DNA of 64,000 nucleotides, taken from assembly GCA_016165875.1 (NCBI GenBank), contig JABBOT010000004.1, positions 3,975,351 to 4,039,350 on the forward strand. Reading direction: 5' to 3'. The stretch's first letter is position 1. Every line of letters begins with the position of its first letter. This DNA is from Acanthopleura granulata. Lineage: Eukaryota > Mollusca > Polyplacophora > Chitonida > Chitonidae. Below the pieces are notes generated by a model. That model did not search any database and was not told where the DNA came from. It saw only the letters and a program-made list of their open reading frames with translations. Positions 52,101 to 56,640 of this stretch are shown here, piece after piece. Position numbers and translations under genes: made by a program.

Positions 52101-53826
52101 TGCATACACCATGATGTTTTCTTCTTTACCTTTTACATATTTAGTAACGACTATCCGTGTACGTCATGTTTGCAGACAACATTTGGCATACAACATACTA
52201 TCTGATTATCTCTATAAAACAATCTTAATATTTTATTTAATGATTCTTTTTTTTCTATTTCTTAATCAGTGGGGTAAACGGCCCCATAAGAAACACTGAT
52301 GTAAGAAAGTGTTTGTCGCTCAGCTAAGAACGTTTACAGTTTTCTACCATCCTTTTTAAGGGGACAACGTATTGTCAGAAGGACGCGGATGGGCGATATT
52401 TCCGAAAGGTGATAGGTAATCTAACAGTAACCTTTAAGCAGATAGATATGATGTAAAGTTGTCTTTTCCGAGTCAGGCATGATATAACATTTATCATTAT
52501 CATCTATGCTTTAGTATCTGGAACAAGGCCTAGTATAAATAGTGTAATATACACCCGAAAGATTATAACATAAGTGTAATTAGACACAAAAGGCTATAAC
52601 GCGGCTACCGCTAACCTGTGTAGTATAAAACTGTCATTAGCATTATGTTGTTGTTGCAGTAGATAAGCCTACATACATCGCGTGCACCACTTCCGTTTTA
52701 CAAAGTGTTTAATTAATCGCTGACACTGAAACAGATTTAAGTGGACGCAGGTCTTATGTTTATGTAGAAGGGTCTAGAAGCACTTAAACTGAGTCAAAAA
52801 TTTATTTATTTATTTCATTGGTGTTTTCAGCCGCAGGCCTAACTCAAGAATACTTGACTTAGGCCCTTATACGACAGCGGCCAGCATCACAGTAGGAGGA
52901 AACAGAGGAGACAGAGACCGGGGGGAACTCACGACCATCCTCAGGTTGCTGACAGACCCTTCCGGATACGATCGGGGATGCATGAGCTGGACTTGAACTC
53001 AGTATGGGTGTGAAGGCTCCCGGGTCAATGCGCTGCACTAATGCACTAACTGCCTCAGCCAAGGATCGATGTCCAGTCCATTCATAATTGGTTAGTCTGG
53101 TGCTTTAAGACAGATGTATGTGGTAAGGCTAGTCAACGTTAGATGTAAGTATCACATTAAATGTTAAGATAGATATACACATTAAGAATCGCCTGTCTTA
53201 AATACTTAAGACAGATATACGCATTAAGAAGGACCTGTCTTACGAGCTATATACGCATTAAGACTGTCCCACGATAAATGCTAAGGCAGATATACGCATA
53301 AAGAATGGCCTATCTTAAAAGATAAGAGGGAGCCACCGTGGCTCAGTCGGTTAGCGCGCGAGCGCTGCGCAATGACCCGAAGCCGCCCACCAATGCACTC
53401 GCTCTGAGTTCAAGCCCAGCTCATGCTGGCTTACTATCCGGCCGTACGTGGGAGGGTCTGCCAGCAACCTGCGGATGGTCGTGGGTCTCCTCCGGGCTCT
53501 ACCCGGTTTCCTGCAACCATAATGCTGGCCGCTGTGGTATAAGTGAAATATTCTTGAGTACAGCGTAAAACACAAATCAAATAAATAAATAAATGTCAAC
53601 ACATATATATACATTGAGACTGTCTTACCTTCAATATCCGGTATGGACTGTCTTGTAGCATACATACTTCCCCGTCCACATTTGTATCCGAGACGGACTG
53701 TGCTTTCTGCAGATGTTTGGTTTGTTTCTTCACATTGTCTTTGTTTCTCATATGAAAGTCAGTCTTTTTCAACAACAGACCTCCGTTTTCTTTCTTCGAC
53801 CTGTAGAGCACAAACATTTTCCTCAT
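18633..53826 (-). CDS. TRPA1: TRPA1-type ankyrin TRP channel, 25 shared exons plus 3 alternative first exons
   Basis: Tetrameric plasma-membrane Ca2+-permeable channel for irritants, temperature and other noxious stimuli. The longest form (exon 1a) is 1161 aa (human 1119). About 15 ankyrin repeats fill residues ~70-620 (cores such as TPLHYA, SPLHLAA, TALHLAA). The pre-S1 linker keeps cysteines 646, 666 and 690 and lysine 735, which align with human C621, C641, C665 and K710, the electrophile-sensing set; YNFKYLQCP is near invariant. S1 starts ~739, S2 ~792, S3 ~832, S4 ~859, S5 ~882-917, pore loop ~960-975 (MMMLELDY), S6 ~996-1020 running into IGLAVGDIEAV. The C-terminal helix carries LLRMIVQKMDI, cf. 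human LIIQKMEI. All exon phases close without a stop. Odd points: Leu in place of the filter Gly, a 30-residue outer-pore insertion encoded by one exon, three first exons. Orthology to TRPA1, rather than another TRPA subfamily, is well supported by the cysteines and linker. Confidence 0.95.
19324..19445 (-). CDS. TRPA1: TRPA1 exon 25
   Basis: 122 bp; LLLRVTSVSGEHPMDDNSS to YEEMYKQKH, cytosolic C-terminal region. Acceptor TTACAG, donor GTCGGA; phase 2 joins AG+A to give Arg. Confidence 0.85.
20550..20618 (-). CDS. TRPA1: TRPA1 exon 24 (TRP-domain-like helix)
   Basis: 69 bp symmetric; IGLAVGDIEAVQRDARLKR, near identical to human IGLAVGDIAEVQKHASLKR. Acceptor CTCAG, donor GTGAGC. Confidence 0.97.
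20760..21214 (-). repeat. 41-bp tandem array copied from the TRPA1 exon 23 / 5' splice-site boundary
   Basis: The donor G of successive units lies at plus positions 21214 (real), 21173, 21132, 21091, 21050, ~21012, 20973, 20932, 20895, 20854, 20813 and 20772, so the period is 41 bp with small indels. Each unit holds about 28 bp resembling the end of exon 23 (CTGCTCATGAATTTACTG) plus about 13 bp of intron (GTAAGTCTAGAGG). About eight units keep a good GTAAGN, GTATGT or GTGAGT donor. Confidence 0.9.
21215..21409 (-). CDS. TRPA1: TRPA1 exon 23 (pore helix, filter, S6)
   Basis: 195 bp symmetric; TPGLSLLRTAMMMLELDY pore region and VLFVLLMPILLMNLL of S6 (human FVPIVLMNLLIGLAVGD). Filter position equivalent to human G914-D915 reads Leu-Glu. 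The last ~22 bp and the donor are copied eleven more times in the following intron. Confidence 0.95.
22396..22640 (-). mobile_element. SINE family A, nearly full length
   Basis: Reverse orientation: (ATTT)n, GTGTTTTACGCCGTATTCAA, GGCAGACCTTCCCACG, TTGAACTCACAGC and a head ending GCGAGCTAAC. In TRPA1 intron 22. Confidence 0.88.
23059..23282 (-). mobile_element. SINE family A
   Basis: Reverse copy with CGGCGGCCACCACCATGGTG and CGGACCTTCCTACC; adjacent to a second copy 75 bp away, the linking sequence (CATCG(A)CAG...ACCTTCAGA) being repeated too, which suggests a local segmental duplication. Confidence 0.85.
23358..23530 (-). mobile_element. SINE family A, partial
   Basis: Reverse copy with TACGACGGCGGCCAGC and GGCACAGCCCGGGGG. 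Both this and the preceding copy are preceded by a near-identical ~60-bp sequence (from about 22998 and 23297), so the pair likely arose by duplication. Confidence 0.83.
23692..23781 (-). CDS. TRPA1: TRPA1 exon 22 (outer-pore insertion, candidate cassette exon)
   Basis: 90 bp, phase 0 on both sides, acceptor GACAG, donor GTTAGT; encodes CPAFSLGRKYKVTTPDEVG to ESMSK. It sits between S5 and the pore helix. Without it the S5-to-filter distance matches human TRPA1 to within one residue, so these 30 residues are an insertion. Support is phase, open frame and splice sites; there is no clear homologue. Confidence 0.7.
23944..24073 (-). CDS. TRPA1: TRPA1 exon 21 (S4-S5 linker, S5)
   Basis: 130 bp; FFGIYVVMFLEILKTLLQV then VAFGLSFFMLMGNE, matching human GIFIVMLEVILKTLL and LAFGLSFYILL. 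Acceptor TTGCAG, donor GTTAGT. Confidence 0.96.
24100..24225 (-). mobile_element. Degenerate SINE family A remnant
   Basis: (TTTATTTCA)n, then ACTCATATAATTGCGGTCAG and GATTCCGGGTAAACC in the expected order, heavily diverged. Confidence 0.5.
25065..25234 (-). CDS. TRPA1: TRPA1 exon 20 (S3-S4)
   Basis: 170 bp; KKRYFLDQSNLMEWSLY, then AHAQWEAG-like loop and WFNLLLYLQ of S4, matching human YFMDISNVLEW and WMNFLLYLQRF. Donor GTGAGT. Confidence 0.96.
25466..25555 (-). CDS. TRPA1: TRPA1 exon 19 (S2)
   Basis: 90 bp symmetric; LYLIVIFSVLNMIKEIGQM, S2 with the conserved KE(A/I)GQ turn. Acceptor TTGCAG, donor GTACGT. Confidence 0.94.
26094..26256 (-). CDS. TRPA1: TRPA1 exon 18 (S1)
   Basis: 163 bp; first membrane helix (FINLGVYVIFLGLLTRF) and S1-S2 lumenal/extracellular loop with sequons NLS and NWT. 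Donor GTAAGG. Confidence 0.94.
26281..26332. repeat. Trinucleotide repeat (AAG/AAC/AAT)
   Basis: Consecutive AGA, ACA and ATA triplet runs, 25 bp upstream (minus sense) of TRPA1 exon 18, i.e. a pyrimidine-rich tract on the transcribed sense strand. Confidence 0.9.
26619..26689 (-). CDS. TRPA1: TRPA1 exon 17
   Basis: 71 bp; AMVKFGRVDCLSHPVC and FLKMKW; the Lys of MKW (735) matches human K710. Acceptor TTTCAG, donor GTAAGT. Confidence 0.96.
26980..27075 (-). CDS. TRPA1: TRPA1 exon 16 (YNFKYLQC linker)
   Basis: 96 bp; TYNFKYLQCPVAYIREQ to SPMLAVN. The Cys (690) corresponds to human C665. Donor GTGAGC. Confidence 0.96.
27659..27718 (-). CDS. TRPA1: TRPA1 exon 15 (linker, second reactive Cys)
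   Basis: 60 bp symmetric; VVLDRCQTFSEHDRN. The Cys (666) sits exactly 20 residues after the previous one, as human C641 does after C621. Acceptor ACCAG, donor GTAAGA. Confidence 0.93.
27964..28048 (-). CDS. TRPA1: TRPA1 exon 14 (linker, first reactive Cys)
   Basis: 85 bp; WREVMELCSTTYRCSF to LPEIAL. The Cys of YRC (residue 646) aligns with human C621; the preceding basic residue is Arg where human has Lys. Donor GTAAGA. Confidence 0.93.
28190..28409 (+). mobile_element. SINE family A, diverged
   Basis: Contains TCATGCTGGCTTTCTCTCC, GGCAGCCGTCGTGTGAATA, AATATTCTTGA and (AAAT)n. In the intron between exons 13 and 14 of TRPA1. Confidence 0.82.
28670..28836 (-). CDS. TRPA1: TRPA1 exon 13 (last ankyrin repeat)
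   Basis: 167 bp; DTALHLAARENQTAVITLLL, matching human NTALHFAAREGHAKAVALLL. Acceptor ATCCAG, donor GTAAAA. Confidence 0.95.
29120..29234 (-). CDS. TRPA1: TRPA1 exon 12 (ankyrin repeat)
   Basis: 115 bp; DFYGNSPLHLAAANGYTQTM, close to human HNGWTALHHASMGGYTQTM. Acceptor TTTCAG, donor GTAAGT. Confidence 0.96.
29340..30740. other. TRPA1 intron between exons 11 and 12
   Basis: About 1.5 kb with no exon. CCAGGGCCATAACTC near 29480 resembles common invertebrate dispersed repeats, but the element is not delimited. Confidence 0.4.
30744..30908 (-). CDS. TRPA1: TRPA1 exon 11 (ankyrin repeats)
   Basis: 165 bp; YGRYNTCRRLLDSEQG and GRSALHIASDHGHMKVV. Acceptor CATAG; donor lies at CAA|GTAAGC. Confidence 0.95.
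31382..31545 (-). CDS. TRPA1: TRPA1 exon 10 (ankyrin repeats)
   Basis: 164 bp; NEKDDLGCTPLHYASKEG and KQSPFHFAA, matching human DEDNDGCTPLHYACRQGG and KKSPLHFAASYGR. Donor GTAACC. Confidence 0.96.
31617..31818 (-). mobile_element. SINE family A, head-truncated
   Basis: Reverse copy: TTATTTATTTGATGG, TTTTACGCCGTACC, GATCTTCCCACGTACG and TGAACTCACAGCGACCGCAT, where it ends. Confidence 0.88.
32114..32314 (-). CDS. TRPA1: TRPA1 exon 9 (two ankyrin repeats)
   Basis: 201 bp; GADINVADNQSRTPLMVAAA and KDQQNRNFLHLAI, matching human GADINKIDSEGRSPLILATA and DNFGRNFLHLTV. Acceptor CGCAG, donor GTCAGC. Confidence 0.96.
32745..32933 (-). CDS. TRPA1: TRPA1 exon 8 (two ankyrin repeats)
   Basis: 189 bp; KSTPIHYAASQGALEMIEL and GMTPLHRAAIFNHESVVR, equivalent to human TAIHFAATQGATEIVKL and TMLHRASLFDHHELA. 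Donor GTAAGT. Confidence 0.96.
33493..33540 (-). CDS. TRPA1: TRPA1 exon 7
   Basis: 48-bp symmetric micro-exon, AVRVCLVAGASVDAQQ, second half of an ankyrin repeat. Acceptor TTTTAG, donor GTAAGT. Confidence 0.92.
33660..33822 (+). mobile_element. SINE family A, 5'-truncated
   Basis: Starts inside the body (GGCCGTAGGTGGGAAGGTCT) and runs to AAATATTCTTGAGCACGGTG and an AAAT tail. Confidence 0.85.
34025..34122 (-). CDS. TRPA1: TRPA1 exon 6 (ankyrin repeat)
   Basis: 98 bp; GEAMGYTRSQMLSFSDKES then NNPLHAAVNSGDLK, matching human GEEHGYSRQ...TPLHLAVQNGDL. Acceptor GACAG, donor GTATGT. Confidence 0.95.
34567..34675 (-). CDS. TRPA1: TRPA1 exon 5 (ankyrin repeat)
   Basis: 109 bp; LAKGAKPCIKCNNGFYPIHV, AAYHASAKTMDVLLEN, aligned with the KGAKPCKSNKWGCFPIHQAA segment of human TRPA1. 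Donor GTGAGA. Confidence 0.95.
35161..35268 (-). CDS. TRPA1: TRPA1 exon 4 (ankyrin repeat)
   Basis: 108 bp, symmetric phase 0; ALLKHKEVNPEDRGENG then STPLHYSANKD. Acceptor CTGCAG, donor GTAAGA. Confidence 0.93.
35350..35540 (+). mobile_element. SINE family A, diverged and internally shortened
   Basis: AGGAGCCTCTCATGATGG, AGATCTGCCAGCAACCTG, GTCGTGGGTTTCCCCC and AAACACCGATCAAATAAAT. 60 bp upstream of TRPA1 exon 4. Confidence 0.82.
36569..36835 (+). mobile_element. SINE family A, full length
   Basis: Best-preserved copy: head GGCCTCCGTGGCTCAGTTGA, GCGCGCTAG, GAGTTCAAGTCCAGCTC, the body and tail AAATAAATAAATAG (~266 bp). Confidence 0.93.
37069..37182. repeat. TA microsatellite followed by TATG and TG runs
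   Basis: About 77 bp of uninterrupted TA dinucleotides, then GTATGTATG and a TG run. In the intron between TRPA1 exons 3 and 4. Length in the assembly may be unreliable. Confidence 0.97.
37255..37400 (-). mobile_element. tRNA-like SINE (family B)
   Basis: Reverse complement begins GACCGCCTCAATGGCCTGGT and GGTTAGAGCGTCTGCC (A-box-like) then GGATCCGGGATCACCC (B-box-like) and a tail AAAAATGGTACTTGTTACTG. A second copy exists at 55890-56035. Confidence 0.75.
38140..38345 (-). mobile_element. SINE family C (different head, tail related to family A)
   Basis: Reverse complement runs from a tRNA-like head (CCCATGGGGTAGCGC, CGGATCCAGCCCC) to GGTTTCCGTCATCCAC, TATAAGTAAAAAATACTTG and GGCGTTAAACATCCATC. 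The tail parallels family A (GGTTTCCTCCCACC, TATAAGTGAAATATTCTTG, GGCGTAAAACACCAATC). Confidence 0.65.
38484..38659 (-). CDS. TRPA1: TRPA1 exon 3 (ankyrin repeats)
   Basis: 176 bp; DINIQDCKGNTPLHMAVENK and a second repeat with FTPLILAIDLG. Donor GTAAGC. Confidence 0.95.
39461..39688 (-). mobile_element. SINE family A
   Basis: Reverse copy: TTATTTATTTATTTG, TTTTACGCCCCACTC, ACGACCGGAGAGGAAGTC and a head ending CCACGGAGACCC. Confidence 0.85.
41059..41215 (-). CDS. TRPA1: TRPA1 common exon 2 (first ankyrin repeat)
   Basis: 157 bp; encodes VASKGDIQEFERLYELDHS and LGVLHHAAAKGKMVIMDFV. Acceptor TACCAG, donor GTAGGT. Shared by all three first exons. Confidence 0.92.
42000..42062 (-). mobile_element. 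SINE family C tail fragment
   Basis: AATGAATGATTTCGGCTTAA followed by CGTCACTTCG and CACGTTATGG resembles the end of the family C element. Confidence 0.45.
42066..42304 (+). mobile_element. SINE family A
   Basis: AGCGCTAGCGCAGCGCAATG, GCGGTCGCTGTGAGTTCAAG, GTGCGGCGTAAAACACCAAT and AAAT tail; ends about 120 bp downstream (minus sense) of TRPA1 exon 1c. Confidence 0.9.
42426..42548 (-). CDS. TRPA1: TRPA1 alternative first exon 1c
   Basis: 41 codons, MDVAVAMSDEPVPSE to QRRMFKILE, with an in-frame TAG just upstream of the ATG and a GTTTGT donor, phase 0. The terminal MFKILE parallels PYRILK of exon 1a, arguing that 1a and 1c are alternative beginnings of one protein. Nearest first exon to the common exon 2 (1.2 kb). 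Confidence 0.72.
42600..44160. other. Intron/upstream sequence of exon 1c, nothing recognised
   Basis: No exon or named repeat seen. This stretch would include any promoter for exon 1c; no clear TATA or initiator could be assigned. Confidence 0.45.
44165..44822. repeat. Minisatellite (~28-bp unit), TRPA1 intron between exons 1b and 1c
   Basis: About 23 degenerate units of GACAGGGGACCTCACCAACA followed by ATCGTGTT. Units vary in length and sequence; no coding meaning. Confidence 0.92.
44960..45920. repeat. Degenerate AT-rich repeats (AATTCATTTATCGATAT-like)
   Basis: Many scattered copies in both orientations of TAATTCATTTATC and its complement GATAAATGAATTA, mixed with ATCGATATCG. Clusters at 44985-45110, 45295-45480 and 45790-45910. 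Confidence 0.6.
46109..46347 (-). mobile_element. SINE family A, nearly full length
   Basis: Reverse copy with GATTGGTGTTTTACGCTGTA and intact head CGCTAACCGACTGAGCGACG. Small internal deletion after GGGCAGATC. 420 bp downstream of exon 1b. Confidence 0.92.
46770..47009 (-). CDS. TRPA1: TRPA1 alternative first exon 1b
   Basis: 80 codons from an ATG in a near-perfect Kozak context (GCCACCATGA) with an upstream in-frame TGA, ending at a GTAAGT donor, phase 0. Starts MTAEKSKWSWIRS and ends ADLAHHNTIFN. The sequence is unlike exon 1a but enters the same phase-0 acceptor at 41215. Assignment to this gene rests on position, strand, phase and the clean donor; it could instead belong to an unrecognised small gene. 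Confidence 0.65.
47010..48640. other. Sequence upstream of exon 1b, nothing firm
   Basis: Candidate promoter region for exon 1b. A cysteine-rich minus-strand frame at 47239-47457 is present but has no recognisable family. Confidence 0.4.
48740..48935 (-). mobile_element. SINE family A, partial
   Basis: Reverse copy: GTATTTATTTATTTGATC, ATTATGGTGGGAAGAAACC, GGCAGACCTTCCCACGTATG; lacks the head. Confidence 0.85.
49561..49624. repeat. Near-perfect palindrome, 31-bp arms, 2-bp centre
   Basis: Left arm 49561-49591 (CGAGCCATCTTCACAGC...), right arm 49594-49624, centre GT. A single mismatch near the outer end (G opposite T) could be a G-U pair in RNA; the flanking 49560/49625 also pair. In the long intron between TRPA1 exons 1a and 1b. 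Confidence 0.95.
51240..51990. repeat. Probable unclassified interspersed repeat
   Basis: Structured as GGTCGGCCCGTCAGGGCGA, an ATT triplet run (51369-51394), then sequence with two copies of ACCGGAAGTGACGT (about 51800 and 51915). Looks like an old dispersed element; I cannot name the family. In the TRPA1 exon 1a/1b intron. Confidence 0.45.
52798..53062 (-). mobile_element. SINE family A
   Basis: Reverse copy: TTTATTTATTTATTTCATTG, ACGACAGCGGCCAGCATC, TTGAACTCAGTATGG and a head region ending CTAACTGCCTCAGCC. Confidence 0.85.
53100..53628 (-). repeat. Tandem repeat resembling the donor region of exon 1a, interrupted by a SINE
   Basis: The intron after exon 1a opens GTAAGACAGTCTCAATG. Past a SINE (53327-53594) the minus strand has about four ~40-bp units, of which the clearest reads GTAAGACAGGTCCTTC followed by TTAATGCGTATAT; others read GTGGGACAGTCTTAATG and TTAAGACAGGCGATTC. 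The similarity suggests expansion of this splice-donor-proximal segment. Confidence 0.6.
53327..53594 (+). mobile_element. SINE family A, full length, inserted in the donor-like array
   Basis: GAGCCACCGTGGCTCAGTCG, GGTTAGCGCGCGAGCG, GGCCGTACGTGGGAGGGTCT and AAATAAATAAAT; sits 35 bp inside the intron from the exon 1a donor. Confidence 0.92.
53629..53826 (-). CDS. TRPA1: TRPA1 alternative first exon 1a
   Basis: 66 codons from ATG at 53826 to a GTAAGA donor, phase 0. Starts MRKMFVLYRSKKE, is lysine-rich, and ends DGEVCMLQDSPYRILK. The SPYRILK end is typical of invertebrate TRPA1 just before the first ankyrin repeat. An in-frame TGA lies upstream of the ATG. It splices in frame to the exon at 41215. 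Confidence 0.85.
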
Positions 53827-53849
53827 TTTTTCCTCAGATTGATTAGCCA

Positions 53850-55640
53850 GATTATGTCATGGAAATAACGTCTGGGTGTTGCTACATACAGGGTTTAGTC
53901 AGTTTATAAATACTAAAAATTTGATCTCTTTCCTCGCGGAAGAAAACGGTAGCACGGTGACAATCTCTCCTATTCGCTTCCACAGTCCATTAGCCTACCA
54001 CGAGGACTATTTACCAAGCAGTTGAGGAACGGCTGTATTTATGACCTGAGTGACTGAGAATTAATTGCGGTTTCACACCTTGTCCTAGGTGTATTTTTTA
54101 CAAGAAATATGTGTGGCTGATCAACAAAAAGCAATTATACTTGGAACATTAAGGACCTACAACAACTAGGAGGGACGTCCAGTGCGACCAGATAACACAC
54201 GTGCGTGTATATACTGTCGCCCGAGAAAAATCCTTGATTTTCCTGAATGCTTTACTTGTTATAGCCTATTACCACTGACCTATAAACAGCAGCGTATAAC
54301 TAACAGGTAAATGATGTCAAAGCGAAGCATTTAACCCATGATCATGGTGACAACCTAACCAGAAAGGCAATCATTATTGTCACATCACACCAAGATGATT
54401 CAAAAGTATTATCAGTTTTATAAACTTGTATTAAAAAAATATAATGCACATAACCCTTTAGTAGTCTTGATAGTTTTGTAGGAGCATTAAGTAATTTAAA
54501 ACTTATTTATCAAATATGTTTTTATATACGTCCATGGAATACACAAAGATAAGATTCCTAGGCCTTCAAGCAAATAAGAGAAATAATTCATTTGATGCGA
54601 TTTGGCCCCGTACTACGGATTACCTTGTTTTCCAGGAAGGTATAAATAAAAATAAAAACATTAATAACTTTTGATGGACATAACACTTAGCATCCTGAGA
54701 GGCATAGGCCTATGAGCAATTCCACACAAGCGCACATAACACAACAAGCACATGCAATGAAATTTCATGTCTTGGAAACTGGCGGGCCAGGCCCGGGAGA
54801 TCCCATGTCTATGACTGGTTTATCGCCTAGGAGCTGAAAGTCGATAGTGTTCCATGAAAATCGCTGGGTTCCGCACACATTCACAAAACAGGAAACAGTC
54901 CACTTCAGCTATCGCATATAAGTTTGAAAATGGGACAATATGATTGGCCTAAAATAGGACATCACCTGTGACATAGTAATCTACATTCGACTTCGTTTTT
55001 TGCATGAGGATATTATTTTTAAGACGAGGTTAATATTGATGCTGATTATATAAAAATGCCGAGTTTCAACAAGCAAAGCAGAAAATGTCTTTTTTAACGA
55101 GTACGGGGATGCAATGCTTTATTTCAGACTTTGTGTGACATTGTCTCGATTGACCAGCTATAAAACTAAAACGTTCTAGCAGAGGACGTCACTATAATCA
55201 AACGCTTTCAAGTGACATATGTGCATTTTAAAAAGCATATATTTTACCTTTTTTCATAAAAATGAAAATAAAATACAAACCGCTACCATATCAATGACGT
55301 GATATTTCTTCTCTAAGACACACGAAGAGATCATTTTAAATGTATGGTCAAATAACCCCAGCACCGAATTTCGACAATTTGATTAACAATAGATTATCAA
55401 AGCGAAAATCTCCTATTTTTGGAAAAGGAATGCTTATGTTGGCTTCTTGTATATATAAGTGTGGTTTGTTTTATTCAACTTGATACCCGAAGCTTTTGGA
55501 TCTAAATATTCTTATACGTACTTCATTTATTTATAGCTTACATTTTGTTTCCCGATCATTTAACTTCGACGAGTACAAAAAATTCTGGATACGTGTTCAT
55601 TCAAATCAATAAAAGAAACCAAGATATGTGGAACACGTTT
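53850..55640. other. Upstream of TRPA1 exon 1a
   Basis: No gene or named repeat recognised; expected to hold the exon 1a promoter. Confidence 0.45.
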
Positions 55641-55649
55641 GTATACATT

Positions 55650-55890
55650 TATTCATTTATTTATTTAATTGATTTGTGCTTTATGTCGTACTCAAGAATA
55701 TTTCACTTACACGACGGCATTATGGTGGGAGGAAACCGGGCAGATCCCGGAGGAAACCCACGAACTTCCACAGATGCCTGGCAGACCTATCCACGTACGG
55801 CCGGAGAGGAAATCAGCTTGAGCTGGACGAACTCACAGCGACCGCATTGGTGAGAAGCACCTGGGTCACTATGCCGCACTGATTCCTTGC
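55650..55890 (-). mobile_element. SINE family A
   Basis: Reverse copy: TTCATTTATTTATTTAATTG, CTTATGTCGTACTCAAG, GGCCGGAGAGGAAATCAGC; directly abuts a family B copy. Confidence 0.87.
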
Positions 55891-56035
55891 TCTAACCTCT
55901 CAGTGCTGAGCACCAAGCGAGGCAGCAACAAGTACCATTTTTAAAGTTTCTGGTATGACCCGACAGGGTTTGATCCCTTATCTCCGGACACCGAGGCGGG
56001 CGCTCTAACTACTGGGCAACCGATGAGGTCCAGTG
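55890..56035 (-). mobile_element. tRNA-like SINE (family B), second copy
   Basis: Shares TTGCTCTAACCTC, AGCGAGGCAGCAACAAGTAC, CATTTTTAAAGT, GGTTTGATCCC and GCGCTCTAACTACTGG with 37255-37400 in the same order; begins where a family A copy ends. Confidence 0.75.
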
Positions 56036-56561
56036 CACAATGATTTCGTCTTACTTAAATATTCACATTTTCATAATTATCTGGAGACAAAGGCAGTAAA
56101 ATCATAGTTTCAGATTGTTATAAGCTTGAAAATATTTTTCCCAATAGGGGACGAAGTTAAATATTTCACCCGTTGAGACAAAAGCACCTTATCTGAATCA
56201 ACCCAGGTTGCTATAGTGATATTCGTCCAATAGTATTATCTTTCCACTTTTATCACTGGGAAAACCCGTCAATAAAAGCCAAAAGAGGGATTCTCTGTGC
56301 TTCACAGAATGTTTGAGATCCTCTAACGGTAAAAACCTGTCCAATATAATTGCATTTCACGATGTACGCTCAGCAAACAGTTTGAAATATATTTCTTTTT
56401 TTTTAATTATTAAAATACACTACATGATAATAGAAAGGTGGTGTCAATGACCTTCTGTGTGGACACCATAGCCACTAAAAGCTAGGGCATGCGCTGGGGA
56501 TGCTTGCGACGCGAGTTTTTACATCGTAATTATCTCGATACACAATACCCACCGCACGGTA

Positions 56562-56640
56562 ATTTAATTATTTATTTGATTGGTGTGGTACGCTGTAATC
56601 AAGAATATTCACTTACACCACGGCGACCAGCATTATTTTA
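56562..56640 (-). mobile_element. SINE family A, 3' fragment
   Basis: Reverse fragment: TTAATTATTTATTTGATTGG, ACCACGGCGACCAGCATTAT. Confidence 0.8.
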
